Shown here: positions 46,488 through 54,358 of the stretch, piece by piece
Layout: each line of letters starts with the position of its first letter
Numbering within the stretch: position 1 is the first letter of the stretch
From: Pseudomonas tolaasii NCPPB 2192
GTDB lineage: Bacteria > Pseudomonadota > Gammaproteobacteria > Pseudomonadales > Pseudomonadaceae
DNA length: 64,000 bases
Assembly: GCF_002813445.1 (NCBI RefSeq)
Contig: NZ_PHHD01000001.1
Location: 2,108,001 to 2,172,000 of the forward strand
Reading direction: 5' to 3'
Notes under the pieces: generated by a model
Seen by the model: only the letters and a program-made list of their open reading frames with translations
Told to the model about the DNA's origin: nothing
Database searches by the model: none
Made by a program: the position numbers and the translations under genes

Positions 46488-47255
46488 ATGTCCGACACGC
46501 TGTTTATCACTGGCGCCACTTCCGGTTTTGGCGAAGCCTGCGCCCGTCGTTTTGCCGAAGCCGGCTGGAAACTGGTGCTCACTGGTCGTCGTGCCGACCG
46601 CTTGAATGCATTGGTTGAAGAGCTGTCCAAACAGACCGAAGTGCACGGCCTGGTGGTAGACGTGCGTGACCGCAAAGGCATGGAGGAGGCGATTGCCAAC
46701 CTGCCGCCTTCCTTCGCCAAATTGCGCGGGCTGATCAACAATGCCGGCCTGGCCCTGGGTGCCGACCCTGCGCCCAAGTGCAGCCTCGATGATTGGGAGA
46801 CCATGGTCGACACCAACATCAAGGGCCTGCTGACCACCACTCACCTGCTGTTGCCGCGCTTGATCGCCCATGGCCGTGGCGCCGGCATCATCAACCTGGG
46901 TTCCATCGCCGGCAGCTACCCGTACCCGGGCAGCCACGTGTATGGCGGCTCCAAGGCATTCGTCAAACAGTTCTCCCTGAGCCTGCGTTGCGACCTGCAG
47001 GGCACGGGCGTGCGCGTGACCAACATCGAGCCGGGCCTGTGCGAAAGCGAGTTCTCGCTAGTGCGCTTCGGCGGTGATCAGGCGCGCTATGACGCCACTT
47101 ATGCTGGTGCCGAGCCGATCCAGCCGCAGGACATTGCCGATACCATCTTCTGGGTGCTGAACACCCCGGCGCACGTGAACATCAACCGTCTGGAACTGAT
47201 GCCGGTGAGCCAGAGCTGGGCAGGTTTTGCTATCGAGCGTGGCGCCAAAGGCTGA
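46488..47255 (+). CDS. Short-chain dehydrogenase, YdfG-like
   Basis: The 255-residue NAD(P)-dependent SDR has a cofactor motif TGATSGFG (residues 8-15), NNAG, catalytic S139, and Y152-x3-K156 (YGGSK). It resembles E. coli YdfG, which oxidises L-allo-threonine and 3-hydroxy acids; the arginine-rich GRRADRL after the second strand suits NADP. The real substrate is unknown. ATG at 46488 follows AAGGAG. A perfect palindrome follows the stop by seven bases. Confidence 0.9.
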   Translation: MSDTLFITGATSGFGEACARRFAEAGWKLVLTGRRADRLNALVEELSKQTEVHGLVVDVRDRKGMEEAIANLPPSFAKLRGLINNAGLALGADPAPKCSLDDWETMVDTNIKGLLTTTHLLLPRLIAHGRGAGIINLGSIAGSYPYPGSHVYGGSKAFVKQFSLSLRCDLQGTGVRVTNIEPGLCESEFSLVRFGGDQARYDATYAGAEPIQPQDIADTIFWVLNTPAHVNINRLELMPVSQSWAGFAIERGAKG

Positions 47256-47262
47256 TTTCTTT

Positions 47263-47292
47263 TGTGGCGAGGGAGCAAGCTCCCTCGCCACA
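47263..47292. repeat. Perfect 14-bp palindromic repeat (second REP family)
   Basis: TGTGGCGAGGGAGC and its exact complement are separated by AA. It is a known style of Pseudomonas intergenic palindrome, distinct from the CAGGCAAGCC family, and could end the SDR transcript. Confidence 0.85.
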
Positions 47293-47378
47293 ATCGGTCA
47301 AAAACAGGCCATAAGGTACACTCCCCCCGGTAAATCCCCTCCGCACTGTGCGGATTTAAGGTTTTGACGGGAGGAAAT

Positions 47379-48284
47379 GTGAGTAACCGAGGTGAGCAGG
47401 CACTGCTCAAACAATCGACCATCCTGATGTTCGCCGTCGCGATCGCCGGGATTGTCACGGGTGTGATATCCGGCGCCCAATCCATTCTGTTCGACGGCTT
47501 TTTCTCGCTGATCGCCACCGCCATCAAGGTGTTGATGCTGATCACGGCCAAGCTGATTGCCAAGAAAAGCAACGAGCGCTTTCAGTTCGGCTACTGGCAC
47601 CTGGAGCCCATGGTGCTGCTGATCGAAGGCAGTTTTCTGTTGCTGATCGCCATCTATGCATTCCTCAACGGTGTGTTCGGCATTATCAATGGCGGGCGCG
47701 AGATCGAGCTGGGGCTGGTGATCATTTATGCAGCGGTGTTCACCGTTGTTGAATTCGCCTACTTCTTCTACGTGCGCTATCGCAATCGCACGCTCAAGTC
47801 CTCGCTGATCCAGTTCGACAACATCAGTTGGCTGGTGGACGCGATGCTGTCGGTGGGCTTGCTGATCAGCTTCCTGGCGGCACTGCTGCTCAAGTCTCAG
47901 GGCTACGGCGAGTGGGCGGTGTATGTCGACCCGTTGATTCTGATCCTGCTGGCCCTGAGCATGCTGGCGCCGGCGCTGAAGATCCTGCGCCCGGCGTTGC
48001 GCGAGGTGCTCGGCATTGCCCCGGACCAGTTGGACGACAAGGTGCGCGAGGTGATGGACGCGGCCCAGGCCAAGCATGGTTTCGACGACTACGTGTCCTA
48101 CGTGCAAAAGCACGGGCGGGCGCGGTTTATCGAGATTCATGTGGTGCTGCCGGCGGATTACCCGGTGGATAACGTGGCGACGCTCGATGGGTTGCGCGAG
48201 GAGATATCCACAGGACTCGGCAAGCCGGATGCGGCGCGCTGGTTGACGATCAGTTTTACCGGGGATCGCAAGTGGGTTGCGTGA
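47379..48284 (+). CDS. Cation diffusion facilitator-like transporter
   Basis: The 301-residue protein has six helices and a C-terminal cytoplasmic domain of CDF type (ALREVLGIAPDQLDDKVREVM to the end). The TM2 site expected to be Asp-x3-Asp reads D39-x3-S43 (FDGFFS). The TM5 site expected to be His-x3-Asp reads S150-x3-D154 (SWLVD). So the standard zinc site is incomplete. The FGYWHLEP motif follows TM2. GTG at 47379 with GGGAGG upstream is the likely start; TTG at 47364 is the alternative. The ion is unknown. Confidence 0.85.
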   Translation: MSNRGEQALLKQSTILMFAVAIAGIVTGVISGAQSILFDGFFSLIATAIKVLMLITAKLIAKKSNERFQFGYWHLEPMVLLIEGSFLLLIAIYAFLNGVFGIINGGREIELGLVIIYAAVFTVVEFAYFFYVRYRNRTLKSSLIQFDNISWLVDAMLSVGLLISFLAALLLKSQGYGEWAVYVDPLILILLALSMLAPALKILRPALREVLGIAPDQLDDKVREVMDAAQAKHGFDDYVSYVQKHGRARFIEIHVVLPADYPVDNVATLDGLREEISTGLGKPDAARWLTISFTGDRKWVA

Positions 48285-48299
48285 CCGTCAGGTAGACCG

Positions 48300-48361
48300 C
48301 TATCGCAGGCAAGCCCGCTCCCACATATACATTCGAATGTGGGAGCTGGCTCGCCTGCGAT
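48300..48361. repeat. REPIN (mixed arms)
   Basis: The left arm is CAGGCAAGCCCGC and the right arm GAGCTGGCTCGCC; both differ from the standard copies. The pair lies between convergent genes. Confidence 0.85.
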
Positions 48362-48374
48362 GAGGCCCTGAAAG

Positions 48375-49484
48375 TCAGCCCAAATGCTGGATCAAACCCT
48401 GATAGCAAGTCGCCAAATGATAAGGCGTAGTCGACGGCATATCCCGCCGGCTCACGGCACCCTTGGCGTCCAGGCATTCATTCCAGCCCTTCTCATGCAA
48501 AAAGTGCTGCTGCAGCGCCAGCAATTGGCGTTGCAGCACCGCGTCGCTGTTCGGCCGCAAGGTCAGCGCCCGCAGGTATTCGGCCTGGGCCCAGATGCGC
48601 TGCGTACCGTCGCGTACGCTGCCGTCAAGGGCAAGCATGCCGCTGACGGCCCCCGTCACGTTATCCACACCCTTCTGTTCAGCGTAGGCAAACGCGCGGG
48701 TCAAAGACCCATGCAACGGCGTACCGCGCAATACTGCCGACGACTCCAGCAAAAAGAACCATTCGAACTGGTGCCCCGGCTCAAACCAGTTATCCACAGC
48801 GCCCAGCGGTTTCTCCATCATCACGCCGGTCTGGCGGTCGATGAAGCGCTTCTGCATGGCGGTCGCCAGGTCCAGCAGCGCGTCCTGTGTAATGGCATCC
48901 TCACGCACGGCCAGGGTGGCGAGGAAACCTTCGGCCAAGTGCATCAACGGGTTTTGCAGCGGCCCGGAGTTGAGCGATGACCAGTTGCGCTCCAGCACCG
49001 CTTCGTACAGGCCGTCGCCCGTGGCGAAACGTTCGGCCACCACATCCAGCGCGGCATTGAGCACCGATTCCACCAACGGCTCGCGCACTTTGGCCCAGTA
49101 ATGGGCGCAGGCGAAGATGATGAAGGCATGGGTGTAGAGGTCTTTGCGCTTGTCCAGCGGCTGGCCGGCGGGGTCGATGCTGTAGAACCAGCCGCCATGT
49201 TCGGCGTCGTGGAAGTGCCGTTGCAGCGAGCGGAACAGTGCGGCGGCGCGTTCCTGAGCGAACGTTGCGCCAGGCTCGCCGATCAGGCTGGCGAACAGGT
49301 ACAACTGACGGGCGCACGCCATGGCGCGGTAGCGTTGCGGCGGCAATGGCCGGTGGTCGGCGTCCAGGGCTTCATAGGGCAGGGCCAGCTCGGCATTCCA
49401 GCCCGGGCCTTGCCAGAGCGGCACGATCAGGCTGTGGAAGTGCGTGAGCACGGTGTTCAGGGAGGGTTGGGAAGCGCTGGGCAT
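48375..49484 (-). CDS. AGE family epimerase/isomerase
   Basis: The 369-residue protein is predicted to be an alpha6/alpha6 barrel of the N-acylglucosamine 2-epimerase/YihS family. Family residues lie in YRAMACARQLYLFA, HGGWFYSIDPAGQPLDKRKDLYTHAFIIFA (split here), NPLMHLAEGFL, and PGHQFEWFFLLE with the catalytic-type histidine. Members isomerise mannose, glucose or fructose; which sugar is unclear. There is no signal peptide, so it is cytoplasmic. No sugar transport gene is next to it. Confidence 0.88.
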   Translation of the reverse strand: MPSASQPSLNTVLTHFHSLIVPLWQGPGWNAELALPYEALDADHRPLPPQRYRAMACARQLYLFASLIGEPGATFAQERAAALFRSLQRHFHDAEHGGWFYSIDPAGQPLDKRKDLYTHAFIIFACAHYWAKVREPLVESVLNAALDVVAERFATGDGLYEAVLERNWSSLNSGPLQNPLMHLAEGFLATLAVREDAITQDALLDLATAMQKRFIDRQTGVMMEKPLGAVDNWFEPGHQFEWFFLLESSAVLRGTPLHGSLTRAFAYAEQKGVDNVTGAVSGMLALDGSVRDGTQRIWAQAEYLRALTLRPNSDAVLQRQLLALQQHFLHEKGWNECLDAKGAVSRRDMPSTTPYHLATCYQGLIQHLG

Positions 49485-49531
49485 TGGCTGGCGTCGTCAC
49501 GGCAGGGGTGTAGGCGCGCATGGTAGCAGGC

Positions 49532-49640
49532 TGATCGTTCCCACGCTCTGCGTGGGAATGCATTTTGTGACGCTCTGCGTCGCGCTTTGGGACGCGGAGC
49601 GTCCCGGGCTGCATTCCCACGCGGAGCGTGGGAACGATCG
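49532..49640. repeat. Composite palindromic repeat (third family)
   Basis: Outer arms GATCGTTCCCACGCTCTGCG and their inverted copy (GCGGAGCGTGGGAACGATCG) enclose a second inverted pair, GACGCTCTGCGTC and GGGACGCGGAGCGTCC. This type recurs in Pseudomonas genomes. It lies between two genes read leftwards, just after hupE. Confidence 0.85.
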
Positions 49641-49641
49641 C

Positions 49642-50214
49642 TCAGCCAGCCAGTAACCAGGCCCCAGTCGCCGCCGAAGCCGCCCCGGCTACACGCACCA
49701 ACGGCGCCGCTGCCGCGGGCAGGAAACGAACGACTGCATAGCCGGCCGCGTGCAATACCGCCGTCGCGCCGACGAAACCCGCCGCATACGCCCAGGGGCT
49801 GGACATGTCCGGCAGCTCCAGGCCATGGGCCACACCATGAAACAGCGCAAACAGTGCCGTCGCACCCACCGCCACAAACAGCGGCGGCCGCACGGCCAGC
49901 GCCACGGCCAGGCCCAGCGCCAGCACCGAGGCGGCAATTCCGCTTTCCAGCGCCGGCAACTCCAGGCCTTCAAAGCCGAGCAGGCCGCCCATCAGCATGG
50001 TGCCGACAAACGCACACGGCAGTGCCCAGCGCGCGTTGCCTTTTTGCTGCGCGGCCCACAGGCCGACGGCGACCATGGCTAATAAATGATCAATGCCGCC
50101 CAGCGGGTGGCTGATACCGGCCACCAGCCCATTGTCGCCATGCCCGGGGTGAGCGAAGGCGAGGGCGGGAGCCAGCAGCAGGGCGGCGGTTGCGAGAAGT
50201 TTGTTGAGACCCAT
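49642..50214 (-). CDS. HupE/UreJ family protein
   Basis: The 190-residue membrane protein has a signal peptide (cleavage near AFA-HPGHG), about six helices, and the family motifs HPGHG, HPLGGIDHLLAM and LFHGVAHGLELP. HupE/UreJ proteins are thought to take up nickel. It is the last gene of the ureEFG operon, 25 bp after ureG, so nickel supply to urease is the likely job. Confidence 0.92.
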   Translation of the reverse strand: MGLNKLLATAALLLAPALAFAHPGHGDNGLVAGISHPLGGIDHLLAMVAVGLWAAQQKGNARWALPCAFVGTMLMGGLLGFEGLELPALESGIAASVLALGLAVALAVRPPLFVAVGATALFALFHGVAHGLELPDMSSPWAYAAGFVGATAVLHAAGYAVVRFLPAAAAPLVRVAGAASAATGAWLLAG

Positions 50215-50239
50215 GAACAGGCTCCTTTTGGGGGTTGAA

Positions 50240-50854
<615 letters not shown>

Positions 50855-50865
50855 GTGTGTGTCTC

Positions 50866-51540
50866 CTAGGAACGGAACAGGCGGCTGTACTGGCGCTCAT
50901 GCGCCATGCAGGCCAGGGCGAGGCCAAAAGCGGCGCTGCCCAAAGGGTTGGGGTCGATGCGGGCGGCGTCCTGCTGGGCTTGTTGCAACAAGGGCAGCAG
51001 TTCACTGGTCAGGCGTTGTGCGGCTTGCTGGCCCAGGGGCAGGGTTTTCATCAGCACGGCCAATTGGTTTTCCAGCCAGCTCCACAGCCAGGCGGCGAGG
51101 GCATCGTCCGGGCTGATGGCCCATGCACGGGCCGCCAACGCCCAGCCGAGGGCCAGGTGGGGCTCGGTTTGTCCTTCAAGAAAGCTGCGCGCCGCGTCGT
51201 CAAGTTCAGGCAAACCGTTGAGCAGTTGCTGCAGGGAGTACCCCATCTGCCGGCTTTCCTGGTACAGCTCGCGGGTCTCGCGGCTGGCGCGATGTTCTTC
51301 GCACAGCTGCGTCAGGCGCGGCCAGTTCTCGTCGGCTGCAGCGCGGCAATGAGCGAGCAGCAGCGGCGCTTCGAAGCGGGCGAGGTTGAGCAATAACTGA
51401 TCACTGATCCAGCGTCGGGCGCTCGCGGCGTCGTTGACCCGGCTATTTTCCACGGCCATTTCCAGGCCTTGGGAATAGCTGTAGCCGCCAATCGGCAATT
51501 GCGGACTGGCCAGACGCAACAGCGCCCAGGCTGGGTTCAT
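50866..51540 (-). CDS. ureF: Urease accessory protein UreF
   Basis: The 224-residue all-helical protein starts with LLRLASPQLPIGGYSYSQGLE, the UreF hallmark, and has a conserved centre (RETRELYQESRQMGYSLQQL). UreF acts with UreD and UreG as the gate for nickel delivery. Its start overlaps the ureE stop by four bases. Confidence 0.96.
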   Translation of the reverse strand: MNPAWALLRLASPQLPIGGYSYSQGLEMAVENSRVNDAASARRWISDQLLLNLARFEAPLLLAHCRAAADENWPRLTQLCEEHRASRETRELYQESRQMGYSLQQLLNGLPELDDAARSFLEGQTEPHLALGWALAARAWAISPDDALAAWLWSWLENQLAVLMKTLPLGQQAAQRLTSELLPLLQQAQQDAARIDPNPLGSAAFGLALACMAHERQYSRLFRS

Positions 51541-52037
51541 AGACGTACGCCGAACTGGTGCAGCTTGGGCGGGTAGTTGAAATCTTCGTCGCCATGGCGC
51601 GAGTGGTGGTGGCCACCGCCGTAGGCACCGTGTTCCGGCTGGAACGGCGCTTCGATGGTTTCGGTGCTGGCGCCCAGTTGTTCGAGCATGGCCTTGAGCA
51701 CGTAATCGTCGAGCAGGCGCAGCCAGCCATCCCCCACTTGCAGGGCAACGTGGCGGTTACCCAGGTGGTAGGCGGCGCGGGTCAGTTCGAAGGCGCTGCT
51801 GCAGGTGACGTGCAGCAGTTGTTCAGGGCGGGCGCAGACGCGTACGACGCGTCCGTCTTCGGCCTGCAGGAATTCGCCATCGTGCAGCGGCGGCTGGCCG
51901 CGCTCCAGAAACAGGCCGACGTCTTCACCGTCGGCACTGAAACAGCGCAGGCGGCTCTTGCTGCGGGCTTCGAAGTTCAGCAGCAATTCTGCGGCCCAGA
52001 GGGCTTGGGGGGCGATTCGGCGGTGGATCACCAGCAT
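51537..52037 (-). CDS. ureE: Urease accessory nickel chaperone UreE
   Basis: The 166-residue protein has an N-terminal peptide-binding domain and a C-terminal metal-binding domain (GNRHVALQVGDGWLRLLDDYVLKAML), with a short His-rich tail (GGGHHHSRHGDED). It hands Ni2+ to UreG. ATG at 52037 gives MLVIHRRIAPQA; the longer in-frame option lacks family support. The structural genes ureABC and ureD are not in this window; the cluster is split as in P. aeruginosa. Confidence 0.95.
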   Translation of the reverse strand: MLVIHRRIAPQALWAAELLLNFEARSKSRLRCFSADGEDVGLFLERGQPPLHDGEFLQAEDGRVVRVCARPEQLLHVTCSSAFELTRAAYHLGNRHVALQVGDGWLRLLDDYVLKAMLEQLGASTETIEAPFQPEHGAYGGGHHHSRHGDEDFNYPPKLHQFGVRL

Positions 52038-52378
52038 CAGGAAGCTTCCAGCTATGAGCGATAAGAGACGCAGAGCAAGGGGCTTGCCAACCCCGAGTGC
52101 GTGTGGGAAATCCCTGTAGGCAGGCACAGTCATGCCACCGAATAGGGCGTCAGCGCTTTCCGGCAGTGTTTCAATTTGGTGCGTGATGGGTTTTATAGCA
52201 CTGGATGTGGGCGTTTTGCGTTGAGATCCGTTGCAGGCTGCATGAAATTTCTTTCATCTACTTCGCTGCTGACGTTTTTTTGGGAGTTTTCCTACGAGGC
52301 ATCAGGATTCGGCCTTCCAAAAGTTACGCGCTGTTTCATTAGGCTGTGCGCCGTGTTTAATCCACAGCGACGTCCATC
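52038..52378. other. Intergenic region ureE-NlpC gene (divergent)
   Basis: The 341-bp divergent region should hold the ureE and NlpC-gene promoters. On the minus strand TGGCATG-ACTG-TGCC looks like sigma-54, but the -12 GC is one base out of place. No other structure is clear. Confidence 0.5.
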
Positions 52379-52852
52379 ATGTTCAAGTCATTTTTGTGTG
52401 TAGTCATCGTCAGTCTGATGTGTACCGTTCCATCGGCTTCGGCCAACCTTCAGCACCGCTCCACATCCATCGACAACGTGATCGACCGCGCCCATGAACT
52501 GCTGGGCACGCCTTACAAGGCTGGTGGTTCCTCCACCGAGCGCGGTTTCGATTGCAGCAGTTTCCTGGTCTATCTGTTCAAGACCGAGGCCAATATCCAG
52601 CTGCCCCGCACGACTTCCGGCATGCACCGTTCAACGGCAAAAACCGTCAAGCGCGACGCGCTCAAACCCGGCGATGCGGTGTTTTTTTCGGGTAACGGGA
52701 GTGGCCGCGTCAGCCATGTTGGCCTGTATATCGGCCAGGGCAAGTTCATCCATTCGCCGAGTACCGGCAAGCGTGTGCGCATTGATTCGCTGAGTAACAG
52801 CTACTGGAAGAAGAACTACACCACCGCCAAGCGCTTTCACGCGGCGGGCTGA
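52379..52852 (+). CDS. NlpC/P60 family cell-wall peptidase
   Basis: The 157-residue exported protein has a signal peptide (about 1-22, cleavage near SASA-N) and a C40 peptidase domain. Its triad is C59 (FDCSSFLVYLF), H113 (VSHVGLYIG) and H125 (FIHSPS). It probably cuts peptide bonds in peptidoglycan stem peptides in the periplasm. No lipobox cysteine is seen. Upstream sequence gives no clear ribosome site. Confidence 0.9.
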   Translation: MFKSFLCVVIVSLMCTVPSASANLQHRSTSIDNVIDRAHELLGTPYKAGGSSTERGFDCSSFLVYLFKTEANIQLPRTTSGMHRSTAKTVKRDALKPGDAVFFSGNGSGRVSHVGLYIGQGKFIHSPSTGKRVRIDSLSNSYWKKNYTTAKRFHAAG

Positions 52853-52857
52853 GCGCT

Positions 52858-53490
52858 TTACTCGGTGCTGCCCAGCCCTTGCCAGTGCTTGAGGCCGATG
52901 AAGATAAAGCGCAGTTGCTGGGTGATCTTCGCCTGAGGCGTGAGGTGCTCGGGCAAGGCGTGGGCCGGCGGGTCGATGATGTCAGGCAGGGTGGCGAACA
53001 CGCTTTTGACGATCAGGTCGGCCATCACATGCAAGCCTTCGGCATCCAGGTGCTGCAACTTGGGCATCAGCGTCAGGTCGGCCGCCAGGTCGCGGGTGAT
53101 GTCTTCGCGCAAGGCGCCGATGGCCTGGCGCACGGCCAGGCAGCCGCCGTATTGCTCGCGGGCCAGGAACAGGAACTGTGAGCGGTTGGCCGACACCACA
53201 TCCAGAAAGATCCGCACGGAGGCATCAATAATGCCGCCCATCACGAATTCGTTATGGCGCACCAGGCGGATCGTGGCGCGAAAGGTCTGGCCGACTTCAC
53301 TCACCAGCACCAGGCCCAGTTGGTCCATGTCATCGAAATGGCGATAGAACCCGGTCGGCACGATGCCCGCGGTTTTGGCCACTTCGCGCAGGCTCAGGCT
53401 GCCAAACCCGCGGCCACACTCCATCAGATGGCGGGCTGCGTCCATCAAGGCAAGGCGGGTCTGTTGCTTTTGTTCGGCGCGGGGCAGCAT
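52858..53490 (-). CDS. desT: TetR-family regulator, DesT/FabR-like
   Basis: The 210-residue regulator has an N-terminal TetR helix-turn-helix (SLREVAKTAGIVPTGFYRHF) and a helical ligand domain. The YRHFDDMDQLGLVLVSEVG segment and its place beside ureE fit P. aeruginosa DesT (PA4890), which senses the saturation of acyl-CoA and controls the desaturase operon desCB. Here no desaturase gene is next to it. ATG at 53490 is preferred; an in-frame start 15 codons upstream is possible. Confidence 0.75.
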   Translation of the reverse strand: MLPRAEQKQQTRLALMDAARHLMECGRGFGSLSLREVAKTAGIVPTGFYRHFDDMDQLGLVLVSEVGQTFRATIRLVRHNEFVMGGIIDASVRIFLDVVSANRSQFLFLAREQYGGCLAVRQAIGALREDITRDLAADLTLMPKLQHLDAEGLHVMADLIVKSVFATLPDIIDPPAHALPEHLTPQAKITQQLRFIFIGLKHWQGLGSTE

Positions 53491-53595
53491 CGGCGGGTGG
53501 GCTTTGTCGGCGAGTACAGCGACGCACTCTAGCAAAACCGCTTTGCCGGCGTCGAACTTGGCGGGGGCGAGGCGTGACGTGGTCTATGAAAAAGC

Positions 53596-53625
53596 AAAAG
53601 CCCGATCGGCGGATCGGGCTTTTTT
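53596..53625 (-). terminator. Bidirectional Rho-independent terminator
   Basis: AGCCCGATC-GGCG-GATCGGGCT has A and T runs on either side, so it works in both directions. It lies just after the repeat-protein gene on the minus strand. Confidence 0.88.
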
Positions 53626-53641
53626 ATGGGCCACCACGGGG

Positions 53642-54013
53642 TTAGCTCTGTGCTTGATGCAGTTCTTGCAGGCGGTCGGAACCACCTTCGGCAACGCCAT
53701 CGGTGTAAGCGCGTTTGTTGGCTTGTTCAGCACCGCCTTCTACCAGACCTTTCTGTTCCAGGCGATCACGGCCACCTTCAGCCACACCTTCGGTGTAGGC
53801 GCGTTTGTTGGCGTGTTCCGAACCATTTTCAGCGACGGCACCTTTGGCGTAGTCACGGTTTTCTTCTTCCTGCGAACCGCTGCGGGCCAGGGTCTGGCTG
53901 GATTCAACGGCTTGGGCTTTGTTCTGTGGGGTCGCCTGTTCGGCAGCTGGCAGGGCAAAGGCACTGGAAGCGAGGACGGAAAGCAGGGCGACTGCGAGTA
54001 CTTGGCGTTTCAT
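53642..54013 (-). CDS. Small exported protein with tandem 30-residue repeats
   Basis: The 123-residue protein has a signal peptide (about 1-20, cleavage at AFA-L) and then a hydrophilic mature part. Two near-identical units, EHANKRAYTEGVAEGGRDRL (67-85 region) and EQANKRAYTDGVAEGGSDRL (97-115 region), are spaced 30 residues apart, with a weaker unit before them (NRDYAKGAVAENG). I do not recognise a characterised family. AAGGAG precedes the ATG, and a strong terminator follows, so it is a single-gene transcript. Confidence 0.8.
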   Translation of the reverse strand: MKRQVLAVALLSVLASSAFALPAAEQATPQNKAQAVESSQTLARSGSQEEENRDYAKGAVAENGSEHANKRAYTEGVAEGGRDRLEQKGLVEGGAEQANKRAYTDGVAEGGSDRLQELHQAQS

Positions 54014-54358
54014 GAGAGTTGCTCCTTGGGAGGGCGATAAAGTGGGTACAGGGCTAATGCTACTCTCGATAAGTCGATATAAAAGTTCATAAACACAATG
54101 GTAATAATCAACAGAATTGATTGTTCCCCTCGAAGGCTCTAAATCGCACCTCTCAAGCCCGCGGTTTTGCACCGTGCTGGGTATTTTCGACACGGAGGTG
54201 GGTAACATTGGTGCGCCGTCGATGATTAAAACTGTCCGGTCGATCAGGAAAATGGCTTTTTGCGACTAATTCACCGATCGGGTTAAACCCCCGCGCCGTT
54301 TGCCAGTCGTAGCCTTATGAGCTGTAGTTCAGCTATTCGTGTTGAGGAGTCCTGTGCA
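54014..54358. other. Intergenic region repeat-protein gene-AsmA gene (divergent)
   Basis: The 345-bp divergent region is AT-rich for this genome around 54050-54120. It should hold both promoters. I see no consensus pair, repeat or small gene with a ribosome site. Confidence 0.5.

Noticed and set aside
52110..52140. Sigma-54 promoter for ureE on the minus strand
   Set aside because: TGGCATG-ACTG-TGCC has the -12 GC one base out of register, a change known to abolish RpoN recognition.
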